64,000 bases of DNA from Candidatus Villigracilis affinis (GTDB taxonomy: Bacteria > Chloroflexota > Anaerolineae > Anaerolineales > Villigracilaceae), in contig JADKEA010000019.1 in NCBI GenBank assembly GCA_016718275.1, forward strand, positions 124,001-188,000. The letters are read 5' to 3'. Numbering within the stretch: the stretch's first letter is position 1; every line of letters begins with the position of its first letter. A program made the position numbers and the translations under genes. Positions 50,856 to 58,961 of the stretch are shown piece by piece. The notes below the pieces were generated by a model. That model saw only the letters and a list, made by a program, of their open reading frames with translations. It searched no databases and was not told the DNA's origin.

Positions 50856-52922
50856 TCAATCAGCCGCGCTGGTCTGTTTCGAACTGCGCGCAACTCCGCT
50901 TCGCGCGGGTTCCTCTGCCGGGTCGCGGTCTGGCCACGCTGCAAAAATGATGCCGACCATGAAAGCGAGGCTGCCGATCCATAACCAGTTCACCAGCGGA
51001 TTGACATACACTTTGAATGTCGCACCGGCGTTGGAGACAGGCTGCCAGTCCACGAGCAGGACGTACAAATCATCGTTGAGCGTGGAGCGATTGCCGGGGA
51101 TGGTCATATTTTGCTGTGAGTCGAAGTAGTAATCGATGCGGGGATTCAACTCGCCAATATATTCGCCGTCTTTATATACATCCACTACGGCGCGGGTGTA
51201 ATTCACGCCTTCGCCGCGGTCGTCCCAGGAAGCCAGTTCCTTGTATTGGAGTGTGTATCCTGAAATGTTTAGCTGTTCATCTTTTGCCAGAGATCCCTGG
51301 GTGGAAGTTTGGAACAGTTCGATGCCGAGGATGCCGATCGCCATCAACATCATGCTGATGTGGATGATGTATCCGCCGTAGCGGCGGCGATTGCGGCCCA
51401 TCAGGCGGGAGAGTGAGGTGAGGAAGTTTTCCTTTTGCGCCCTCTGCCTTGCACGCGCGGCACGCCAGAATTCCTGAAGCGTGACGAAGATCACCAGCGC
51501 GATCAGGAAGAAGCCCACCAGCGCGATGATGTTTTTAGTATAGGTTACAAACAGGATGCCCGTTACGACCACAGCCGCAACAGCCGATTTCCACATGGAG
51601 CGGCCGAGCGTCTGTAGTGTGGAATGTCCCCAAGCTGAAAGCGGAGCGACACCCATGAGGAACATCAAAGCGGCGAAGAGCGGCGCGGTGGCACGTTCAT
51701 AGAATGGAGGACCAACGGTCACTTTCTGACCTGTGAACAGTTCGGAGATCAACGGGAAGATCACGCCCCAGAAGCAGACGACGAGCACGCTCATGAAAAG
51801 CAGGTTGTTGAGCAGGAACAATGCTTCACGCGAAAGCATGGATTTCATTTCGGTTTCGCCGCGCAAATCGGGCCAGCGCCAGATGACCAGCGCGATGGAT
51901 ACGATCAGGGAGATGGAAACAAATCCCATGAACAACGGGCCGATCGGGCTGTTGGCAAAAGCATGGACGGAGGAAAGCACACCCGAGCGCGTGAGGAAGG
52001 TGCCGAATATCACGAGCGCATAAGTGAGAATGACGAGGATCATGTTCCAGTGTTTGAGCAGACCGCGTTTTTCCTGGATCATCACAGAATGCAGGAAGGC
52101 TGTGCCAGTAAGCCATGGCATGAAGGCCGCGATCTCAACAGGGTCCCAGCCCCAATAACCGCCCCAGCCCAAGACATCGTATGCCCAGCGTCCGCCGAGC
52201 ACGAGGCCGAAGGAGAGGAAGAGCCAGGCCCACAAAGACCAGCGGCGGGTGAGGCGGATCCAGCGGTCGTCGGTGCGGCCCGTGATGAGCGCAGCCATGG
52301 CGAAGGCATAGGGGATCACGTAGGAGACGAAGCCAAGATAAAGCATCGGCGGATGAATGACCATGCCCGGGTGGCGCAGGAGCGGGTTCAATCCATTTCC
52401 GTCGTCAGCGGTGAAGAGAGTCGCATTCAAAGGCGCGAACAAATGCGGTTCCACATTTCCGCCGACCAGCCAGAAGCGCGTGAACGGATTTTCGTAGAAG
52501 GCCACCATGCCGACGAAGAAGACCAGCGTGGTGGAGCAGATCACGATCACCCACGGCAGGAATTCAATGTCGCGGTCCCATTTGCGGATGGTGACTGCGG
52601 AAGCGAATGCCGAAAGCAGCCACGACCAGAAAAGGAGCGAGCCAGCCTGTCCACCCCACCAGGCTGTGACCTTGAGGTAGGTCGGCATACTGCGGCTGGT
52701 CACTTCGTAAACAAAGGAGACTTCAAAGTGGTTGTTGACCAGCAGGTAGACCAGCGCAGCGGCTGAAAGGGAAAGCAGGGGAAATGTGAGTAGCATGGCG
52801 CGTCTTGCACTTTCCACCATCGAGGCGGATTTGTTTGTAGCGCCGTAGATCGCCGCAAAAATACTGTAAATTGCGACGAGGAAACTTACCAATAAAACAC
52901 CGTATCCAAATTCTACGAACAT
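50856..52922 (-). CDS. ccmF: Heme lyase CcmF
   Basis: Large polytopic membrane protein of 688 residues that ligates heme to apocytochromes with CcmH. Conserved blocks: WWGGQAGSLLFWSWLLS near 83, NPLLRHPGMVIHPPMLYLG, GWGGYWGWDPVEIAAFMPWLTGTAFLHSVMIQEKRG (the WWD-type heme site, about 230-265), and the C-terminal GRNRRRYGGYIIHISMMLMAIGILG. The ATG at 52922 follows AAAAGGAAAT; a frame extending to 52991 adds 23 implausible residues. The C-terminal tail is Arg/Glu rich. Confidence 0.93.
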   Translation of the reverse strand: MFVEFGYGVLLVSFLVAIYSIFAAIYGATNKSASMVESARRAMLLTFPLLSLSAAALVYLLVNNHFEVSFVYEVTSRSMPTYLKVTAWWGGQAGSLLFWSWLLSAFASAVTIRKWDRDIEFLPWVIVICSTTLVFFVGMVAFYENPFTRFWLVGGNVEPHLFAPLNATLFTADDGNGLNPLLRHPGMVIHPPMLYLGFVSYVIPYAFAMAALITGRTDDRWIRLTRRWSLWAWLFLSFGLVLGGRWAYDVLGWGGYWGWDPVEIAAFMPWLTGTAFLHSVMIQEKRGLLKHWNMILVILTYALVIFGTFLTRSGVLSSVHAFANSPIGPLFMGFVSISLIVSIALVIWRWPDLRGETEMKSMLSREALFLLNNLLFMSVLVVCFWGVIFPLISELFTGQKVTVGPPFYERATAPLFAALMFLMGVAPLSAWGHSTLQTLGRSMWKSAVAAVVVTGILFVTYTKNIIALVGFFLIALVIFVTLQEFWRAARARQRAQKENFLTSLSRLMGRNRRRYGGYIIHISMMLMAIGILGIELFQTSTQGSLAKDEQLNISGYTLQYKELASWDDRGEGVNYTRAVVDVYKDGEYIGELNPRIDYYFDSQQNMTIPGNRSTLNDDLYVLLVDWQPVSNAGATFKVYVNPLVNWLWIGSLAFMVGIIFAAWPDRDPAEEPARSGVARSSKQTSAAD

Positions 52923-52971
52923 AAGATTTCCTTTTGCTTTAAAGTGGATCCTGAAATTATCCTTTAGAAAC

Positions 52972-53005
52972 AAAACCTGACAGGCATCCACCCGTCAGGC
53001 TGTTC
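52972..53005 (-). terminator. Hairpin after ccmE
   Basis: AGCCTGAC... pairs as CCTGAC/GTCAGG around 12 bases, then TTTTG on the minus strand, between ccmE and ccmF. Weak or partial terminator, perhaps setting the ccmE to ccmF ratio. Confidence 0.45.
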
Positions 53006-53007
53006 TT

Positions 53008-53490
53008 TTAATTCGTTGCGGCCTGTTCTGGCACCGCTTCTTCATACTTGGTGGGACATTTGAGCAGCAATTCGTCAGCATAGAAAACACCATCACTGCC
53101 AAGTTTACCCGTCATGATGGCTTGTGCCTCTCCGCGGAGCAGGTCGGGTTTGGGTCCTACGTACACAACCTTGATGCGCTGGCGGCTTGGGTCGCTCACG
53201 GCTTCCTTCAATACGACAGCCAGCCCGCCCATCGCTTCGATCTCGGCGTTGTCACCGGCGACGTGCGCCACTTCAAAGGATAGGGTGAGTGTTTCCGAGT
53301 CGTATTGGATGGTGTCACCAAGCACAGCACCTGAAAGGCGGACGCTCTTATCGACTGCGGCGGCGCCTTCAGCGTGGATTTCGTCCACAGTTAAAAAGTA
53401 CTCTGCGCTTGCCTGTGTGGATGAGAAGATCAGGTATACCACTGCTGCAAGAATGAGCATGCCCCCGAGAAAGAATTTGGTTTTTTGCAT
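53008..53490 (-). CDS. ccmE: Cytochrome c-type biogenesis protein CcmE, Cys-type heme site
   Basis: Periplasmic heme chaperone of 160 residues: TM anchor (about 5-24), OB-fold with VRLSGAVLGDTIQYDSETLTLSFEVAH and KVVYVGPKPDLLRGEAQAIMTGKLGSDGVFYADELLLKCPTKYEE. The heme-attaching residue is Cys (CPTKY, CxxxY; Cys about 145) where most bacterial CcmE have HxxxY. First gene of the ccm cluster. The protein is otherwise canonical. Confidence 0.92.
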   Translation of the reverse strand: MQKTKFFLGGMLILAAVVYLIFSSTQASAEYFLTVDEIHAEGAAAVDKSVRLSGAVLGDTIQYDSETLTLSFEVAHVAGDNAEIEAMGGLAVVLKEAVSDPSRQRIKVVYVGPKPDLLRGEAQAIMTGKLGSDGVFYADELLLKCPTKYEEAVPEQAATN

Positions 53491-53833
53491 AGGTTCCTCC
53501 GAATGAATCTATTGTCGGTCAGACGATCAAGATTCGTTGAATTGAAAAAATAGGAATATAACAATCTATATCCATTTTACATGAGGAGATTAAACGACCC
53601 TTAGTTTTAAGGACTGATGGATGTCATGAATCTTTCCCGAATTTGTCTTATTTGGATGTGATATTTTATCGATGCCTCAAACCCATTTTAATGGTTGGTT
53701 TTTTCCTCGAATACAAAGGTACTATCGCAGAGCAAAACCAGTTAATGATATAGTTTGAAAACGCGGATGAGTGTAAAAAATCACCCCATTCGTGACCAAA
53801 AACGAGATACCACCACAGCAAGGAGTTGGAAAT
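53491..53833. other. Divergent intergenic region, AT-rich
   Basis: 343 bp between ccmE (minus) and the HExxH peptidase (plus). AT-rich stretches are present, but no promoter pair with good spacing, no repeat word and no small ORF could be supported. An AAGGAG site for the + gene lies at about 53820. Confidence 0.4.
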
Positions 53834-55207
53834 ATGCGAATAAAAACGACCCTGTTACTTTTATTGCTACTGGCAGTTGTCGCCCCCATACAGACCGCAT
53901 TTGCTGCACCGCGTGCTGATGTGCAGGACGACCAGGTCACATTTGACTTTCCCAACACAGCCACCTTTTCTGCGACGATCAAATCCGATTCCAATATCAC
54001 CTCGATCACATTGGAATACGGCAATGAACAGCAGACCTGCGGCGAAGTGATCGCGAAAGCCTTTCCGCAGTTTGATCCGTCGACCACCGTTCAAGCCGAG
54101 TGGACCTGGGATATGCGGCAGAGCGGCTCGCTTCCGCCTGGGTCGAAAATATGGTGGCGCTGGCATTATAAAGACGAATCTGGCGCGGAGTTCGTAAGTG
54201 AAGAAAAATCCGCCATCTGGCTGGATGATGTGCATAACTGGCAAACCATCTCCAGCGATGACCTGCGCGTGCATTGGTATGAGAACGACGAAGCCTTCGC
54301 GCAGACCATGCTTGATGCGGGTACGGAAGGTCTGCGCCGCAACAAAGATCAGGCAGGTCTCACCATCGATGTCCCTGTTGATATTTATGTGTATCCGAAT
54401 TACGACGACATGCGCGATGCCATTCTCTACGAACCATCATGGACAGGCGGCATGGCTTTTTCGGATCACAATATCGTCATCATGGGCGTCTCCGCCTCCG
54501 ATTCCACTTGGGATAAAAACACGGTGATCCATGAGCTCACCCATGTGCTTGTCGGTCACTTCACCTTCTCCTGCATTGGCACCGTGCCAACCTGGTTGAA
54601 CGAAGGTCTGGCCATGTTCAGCGAAGGCGACCTGGATTCCCACATGCAAAACCAGCTTGATGAAGCCATCAAAAACGATACCCTGCTCACCGTCCGCTCG
54701 TTGAATGGCGGCTTCTCCGAATTGCCCGATAAGGCCAATCTTTCCTACAGCCAATCGCACAGCATCGTCAATTTTCTGATCGACACCTATGGGCAGGATA
54801 AGATGACCGAAATGCTCACCGCCCTGCGCGATGCCAAGCCGATCGATGATGCTCTGGTCGAAGTTTATGGATTCGACACCGATGGTTTGGAAGACGAATG
54901 GAGACAGGCGATCGGGGCCGCGCCTCGGGCTGTTTCTGCACTACCGACAGCCCAGCCAACCCCGACATTTATCCCCACCTACGTGCCCGTTTCGGGAGCG
55001 CCGCTTGCGGTAACGCCCACTCCGTACGTCATCCCCACCTCATCATTTAACGATACCAATGGCTCGGACCCCGTTACAAGCGGTCCGCCCATTGCGTTGA
55101 CCATTATTCTGGTTTGTGTCTGCGGCGTTATGCTGCTTCTCATTCTGGTCATCATTCTTGGGGTTGTCCTCCGCTCGCAGAATCAAAAGGCAGGCAAAAA
55201 TGGCTAA
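53834..55207 (+). CDS. Secreted gluzincin metallopeptidase (peptidase MA-like), membrane-anchored
   Basis: A 457-residue protein. Signal peptide (LLLLLLLAVVAPIQTAFAAP), a beta-rich domain, then the zinc site VIHELTHVLVGHFTF (HELTH, about 233-237) and WLNEGLAMFSEGD (downstream Glu ligand), as in Peptidase_MA/M1-like gluzincins. A Thr/Pro linker and a C-terminal helix (ALTIILVCVCGVMLLLILVIILGVV) hold it at the outer face of the membrane. ATG 53834 follows AAGGAGTTGG. The substrate is unknown. Confidence 0.85.
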   Translation: MRIKTTLLLLLLLAVVAPIQTAFAAPRADVQDDQVTFDFPNTATFSATIKSDSNITSITLEYGNEQQTCGEVIAKAFPQFDPSTTVQAEWTWDMRQSGSLPPGSKIWWRWHYKDESGAEFVSEEKSAIWLDDVHNWQTISSDDLRVHWYENDEAFAQTMLDAGTEGLRRNKDQAGLTIDVPVDIYVYPNYDDMRDAILYEPSWTGGMAFSDHNIVIMGVSASDSTWDKNTVIHELTHVLVGHFTFSCIGTVPTWLNEGLAMFSEGDLDSHMQNQLDEAIKNDTLLTVRSLNGGFSELPDKANLSYSQSHSIVNFLIDTYGQDKMTEMLTALRDAKPIDDALVEVYGFDTDGLEDEWRQAIGAAPRAVSALPTAQPTPTFIPTYVPVSGAPLAVTPTPYVIPTSSFNDTNGSDPVTSGPPIALTIILVCVCGVMLLLILVIILGVVLRSQNQKAGKNG

Positions 55208-56855
55208 TACCTTTCTTTTCAATCACAATGGGAAACAAAAGAATTCCCTTGTAGATCATCACCAGCCTTCGTGGATGAAACTGTTCTTCATCTTTCTTGT
55301 TCTAGTGCTCATTTTGTCTGCGAGTGCAAGAGATGCCCTTGCATTTCAGATCGACATTCCGCTCGATCAGGCGCTGGTGTACAGCGGCGGCGAATCCACG
55401 AATCTGCGCGATTATGATCCCGCCACCACGTATAGTTCAGGCGATAAACTCGTCTTCAGCGGACTGGTCGCTTTTGACCCGCATCTCAACCTCACGCCTG
55501 ACATCGCCGAAACTTGGGATGTCAGCGACGACGGTACGGTTTACACCTTTCATCTTCGCGCGAATGCGAAATTCCATGACAATCGCCCTGTCACTGCCAA
55601 CGATGTGGTCTATTCATGGGAACGGGCTGTCAGCCCCCAGCTTGCGTCAGACACGGCATTGACCTATCTCGGTGATATCGTCGGTGTGCGTGAAATGGCG
55701 GCAGGGCAGGCGGAACACATCAGCGGATTGAAAGTCATCGATGACCTTACTTTGCAGGTCACGATCGATGCGCCCAAACCGTATTTCCTGTTGAAGCTCA
55801 CGTATCCCACAGCCTTCGTTGTGGATCAATCGAATGTGGAAAGCGGCGAAGACTGGGTGCGCACACCGAACGGAACGGGACCGTATCGGCTTTCTGAATG
55901 GCGTTCCAACGAATATAAAGTCTATGAAGCGAATGCGGATTTTTATCTCGGTGCGCCGTCCATTCCCTACGTGGTCGTCAAGTTATATGCAGGCGATAGC
56001 CTGCGTCTGTATGAGACTGGCGATATCGATGTGGCGGGTGTGGGACTCTACAACGTTGACCGAATGCTCGATCCCGAAGAACCGCTTCATAATCAACTGG
56101 TGACGGGTGTCAATCTTTGCACGGGTTATGTGGTTTTTGATACCACCCAGCCGCCTTTTGACGACGTCAACGTGCGTAAGGCATTTTCGATGGCTTTCGA
56201 CCGTCAGCGATATATCGATGTCGTTTTGCGTGGACGGGCGTTGCCTGCCATCGGTCCCTTCCCGCCTGGCCTGCCTGGATTCAATTATCAATTGAAAGGT
56301 CTGCCCTACGATCCGCAGCAGGCGCGTGAGTTACTCAAGCAATCCAAATATGGCGGACCCGAAGGATTGCCTCCCATCGTTTACACCGACGGCGGCATCG
56401 GCAGTTATGTCAGTTCTGATGTGGCTGCGATGGCGGAGATGTGGGAGCAAAACCTCGGCGTGACTCTCACCGTGGAAAATATCGAATACAACTATTACAA
56501 CGAGCAGATCTATTCAGGGAATCACGGTCAGATCTTTGGCGGCGGCTGGTGTGCCGATTATCCCGACCCCGAGAATTTTGCCGATGTATTGTTTCACAGC
56601 GGGTCGAATCAAAATAACAGCGGCTACTCAAACCCCGTATTGGATGCCCTGCTCGAACAGGCGCGCATTGAACAGGATGTGACCAAACGCATCGGGATGT
56701 ATCAGCAAGCCGAGCAAATGATCGTAGACGATGCCCCCGTGCTGTTCACCACGCATTCGCTTTCCTATGAATTGGTACAGCCTTACGTGAAGGGGTATGT
56801 ATTTACGCCGATCGCTGTTCCACTTGAAAGATATTTGTGGCTGGAAGGGAAATAG
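55200..56855 (+). CDS. Peptide/solute ABC transporter substrate-binding protein (family 5)
   Basis: A 551-residue SBP_bac_5 protein. The membrane-spanning signal is at about 26-45 after a polar leader. Family blocks: YSGGESTNLRDYDPATTYSSGDKLVFSGLVAFDPHLNLTPDIAETWDVSDDGTVYTFHLR, NDVVYSWERAVSP, FDDVNVRKAFSMAFDRQRYIDVVLRGRALPA and a QAEQMIVDDAPVLFTTH end. It binds oligopeptides or similar ligands. The ATG at 55200 overlaps the peptidase stop by eight bases, so the peptidase may feed this binding protein (inference). No permease genes follow in the window. Confidence 0.88.
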   Translation: MANTFLFNHNGKQKNSLVDHHQPSWMKLFFIFLVLVLILSASARDALAFQIDIPLDQALVYSGGESTNLRDYDPATTYSSGDKLVFSGLVAFDPHLNLTPDIAETWDVSDDGTVYTFHLRANAKFHDNRPVTANDVVYSWERAVSPQLASDTALTYLGDIVGVREMAAGQAEHISGLKVIDDLTLQVTIDAPKPYFLLKLTYPTAFVVDQSNVESGEDWVRTPNGTGPYRLSEWRSNEYKVYEANADFYLGAPSIPYVVVKLYAGDSLRLYETGDIDVAGVGLYNVDRMLDPEEPLHNQLVTGVNLCTGYVVFDTTQPPFDDVNVRKAFSMAFDRQRYIDVVLRGRALPAIGPFPPGLPGFNYQLKGLPYDPQQARELLKQSKYGGPEGLPPIVYTDGGIGSYVSSDVAAMAEMWEQNLGVTLTVENIEYNYYNEQIYSGNHGQIFGGGWCADYPDPENFADVLFHSGSNQNNSGYSNPVLDALLEQARIEQDVTKRIGMYQQAEQMIVDDAPVLFTTHSLSYELVQPYVKGYVFTPIAVPLERYLWLEGK

Positions 56856-56856
56856 T

Positions 56857-56912
56857 TTTCTTCTTCTTTCCTCTTTCTTGCCTATTGATGGAAGAAGAAA
56901 GAGGAAAGAAGG
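56857..56912. repeat. Polypurine/polypyrimidine inverted word repeat
   Basis: TTTTCTTCTTCTTTCCTCTTTCTTG on the left is the complement of GAAGAAGAAAGAGGAAAGAAGG on the right, with about 10 unpaired bases between. It could act as a terminator for the convergent pair of genes and shares words with 20.6 and 24.3 kb. Confidence 0.6.
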
Positions 56913-56917
56913 TTCAT

Positions 56918-57826
56918 CTACTTTGCCTGGACAAAAAACTCCACCGTATCGATTGCGGACCTGAGGCTGGATACGGCGAAATTGAATTTTAGACTCCCCC
57001 CGGGCTGCAACGCTCCGCCTTCCCAGCGTTTGACTCCAACCACCTGACCCAATTTATCGTACGCAACAGCCGCCACCCAAACCTGTGTGGCGGCTGACGA
57101 TTCTGCGGGCAAAAGAATTTCTCCGCTGAGTTGCGCAGTGAAACCGTCCCAGTCAATTTTGGCGATGGTATTGTTCAAGGTTGCTTTGAGATAACGCGGC
57201 GGATTTGCGCTCAATTGAATGGCACTCAACACCTGCACCTGCGGATTTGCTCCCAGCGGGGCGGGTGTGTTTGGAAAAAAGACATAGACAGGCATGGATG
57301 AATTTGGCGGGATGATGTCCAATGGCGTGAATGCGATGGCGCTGGTATTTGGGTCGAGGGTGATTCTGGCGGAGAGGTTTTCAAGAAAGCCAGCCGTGTC
57401 GTTTTGAATCAAGGCAAAACACCACAGGCCGTTGTCTGCTGTCGGGTGGCAAATGCTTTGGGTGACAGGAGCAGGCGCGGGCGTCGGCGTTGAAGCGTCG
57501 ACTGAGGTGAGGGAACTGCCTGGGATGAGGAGATTTGTCCCCACGCTCATGCTGTTCGGAGAGACATCTGGATTCGCTGTCCGCAGATCATCCTGTGTGA
57601 CCTTGAATTTTTCGGCAAGTTCGCTGAAGGTGTCGCCTTGCTGAATGATGTAAATGAAAGGGGTTGCGGTTGGGACGATGGTGTTGATGATGACGATGGC
57701 GTTCGGTGTGGAGGTGCTTTCGGGCGTGCGGGTAAGGTACGGTTGAAGCGGGCCGTCTGATGGTTGACCATTTGAAGAAGCACATGCGCCGAGAAGCAAA
57801 GCGCAAAAGAACAGTGTTTTTCGCAT
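56918..57826 (-). CDS. LysM-domain lipoprotein
   Basis: A 302-residue exported protein. Lipobox LLGAC, Thr/Pro-rich linker, then a LysM domain FIYIIQQGDTFSELAEKFKVTQDDLRTANPDVSPNSMSVGTNLLIPG (about 57-103) for peptidoglycan or glycan binding, and a C-terminal beta-rich domain (about 130-300) of a kind common in chloroflexotal surface proteins. No catalytic motif is seen. It is divergent from the aldo/keto reductase. Confidence 0.85.
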   Translation of the reverse strand: MRKTLFFCALLLGACASSNGQPSDGPLQPYLTRTPESTSTPNAIVIINTIVPTATPFIYIIQQGDTFSELAEKFKVTQDDLRTANPDVSPNSMSVGTNLLIPGSSLTSVDASTPTPAPAPVTQSICHPTADNGLWCFALIQNDTAGFLENLSARITLDPNTSAIAFTPLDIIPPNSSMPVYVFFPNTPAPLGANPQVQVLSAIQLSANPPRYLKATLNNTIAKIDWDGFTAQLSGEILLPAESSAATQVWVAAVAYDKLGQVVGVKRWEGGALQPGGSLKFNFAVSSLRSAIDTVEFFVQAK

Positions 57827-57899
57827 GGGATGATTATAATGGAGTAAACAAAGTGACAGTCAGTTGTGAGGCGGCGTCACTTAAAACTATGGAGGCACA

Positions 57900-58883
57900 G
57901 TGAAGTACCGTCATCTTGGCAAAACAGGCATTCAGGTAAGTGAGCTTTCGTTTGGCTCGTGGGTTACATTCAGCAATCAGGCAGATGTGAAAGCTGCCGT
58001 GGATATGATGGCCGCTGCGTATGATGCGGGTGTGAATTTTTTTGATAACGCCGAAGTCTATGCGGGTGGAAAATCGGAAGAGGTGATGGGGAAGGCTCTC
58101 AAAGAGTTAAACTGGCGCAGGAGCAGTTACCTGGTTTCGACGAAATTCTTCTGGGGGCTGCATGACGGCGTGAACGAAAAGAACACGCTCAATCGCAAGC
58201 GCCTTATCGAAGGCATTCGCGGATCACTCGAAAGATTACAGCTCGAGTACGTGGATCTGATCTATTGTCACCGCCCCGATAAAACCACACCCATCGAAGA
58301 AACCGTGTGGGCCATGCACAACATCATCGAACGCGGACAAGCTTTGTATTGGGGAACTTCGGAGTGGGCGGCTTCGGAGATCATTGAAGCGATCCAGATC
58401 GCGGAACGTCACCATTTGCACAAGCCTGCCATGGAGCAGCCGCAGTACAACATGTTCGTCCGCAACCGCATGGAAGGCGATTACGAACGTTTCTACAAGG
58501 AATACAATTACGGCTCCACCATTTGGAGTCCGCTGGCTTCAGGGTTGTTGACTGGTAAATATAAAGGCGGCATTCCCAAAGACAGCCGCGGCGCGCTTAA
58601 GGGGTATGACTGGCTTCAAAATCACTTGACCGACAAGCAGAAGCTTGCAAAGGTAAATGCGCTGGAGCCGATCACAAAAGAACTTGATTGCACACTTTCA
58701 CAACTTGCACTGGCGTGGTGTGTGAAGAATCCGTTCGTGAGCACGGTCATCACGGGCGCGAGCCGCGTGGAACAGGTTCACGAGAACATGAAGGCCGCCG
58801 ATGTGATCGAAAAGATCACACCCGAGATCATGGCAAGAATTGACGAGATCTTCGAGATCAAGAAAGACGAAGACGACGATTAA
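57900..58883 (+). CDS. Aldo/keto reductase, Kv-beta-like
   Basis: A 327-residue TIM-barrel NADPH oxidoreductase. The start MKYRHLGKTGIQVSELSFGSWVTF, catalytic tetrad residues in FFDNAEVYAGGKSEEVMG (Asp, Tyr), STKFFW (Lys) and DLIYCHRPD (His), and the Kv-beta-type GTSEWAASEIIEA and AIEQPQYNMF-like MEQPQYNMF blocks. GTG start at 57900 with GGAGG seven bases before. A TATAAT at 57835-57840 could be its -10. Physiological substrate unknown. Confidence 0.9.
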   Translation: MKYRHLGKTGIQVSELSFGSWVTFSNQADVKAAVDMMAAAYDAGVNFFDNAEVYAGGKSEEVMGKALKELNWRRSSYLVSTKFFWGLHDGVNEKNTLNRKRLIEGIRGSLERLQLEYVDLIYCHRPDKTTPIEETVWAMHNIIERGQALYWGTSEWAASEIIEAIQIAERHHLHKPAMEQPQYNMFVRNRMEGDYERFYKEYNYGSTIWSPLASGLLTGKYKGGIPKDSRGALKGYDWLQNHLTDKQKLAKVNALEPITKELDCTLSQLALAWCVKNPFVSTVITGASRVEQVHENMKAADVIEKITPEIMARIDEIFEIKKDEDDD

Positions 58884-58888
58884 AAAGC

Positions 58889-58917
58889 AAAGGCGGAGCA
58901 TCACGCTCCGCCTTTTT
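58889..58917 (+). terminator. Rho-independent terminator of the aldo/keto reductase
   Basis: AAAGGCGGAGC/GCTCCGCCTTT stem with ATCAC loop, 6 bp after the stop, ending in a T-run. Confidence 0.88.
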
Positions 58918-58930
58918 CATTTTCTACATT

Positions 58931-58959
58931 GTAGGGGCACAGCGCCGCTGTGCCCCTAC
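58931..58959. repeat. Perfect 29-bp palindromic repeat
   Basis: Arms GTAGGGGCACAGCG around one C: the complete form of this repeat family. It sits between the convergent aldo/keto reductase and thyX genes, three bases before the thyX stop. Confidence 0.85.
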
Positions 58960-58961
58960 GT

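Noticed and set aside
51963..52766. 267-codon open frame antisense to ccmF
   Set aside because: Highly charged His/Glu/Arg composition typical of the complement of a membrane-protein gene.
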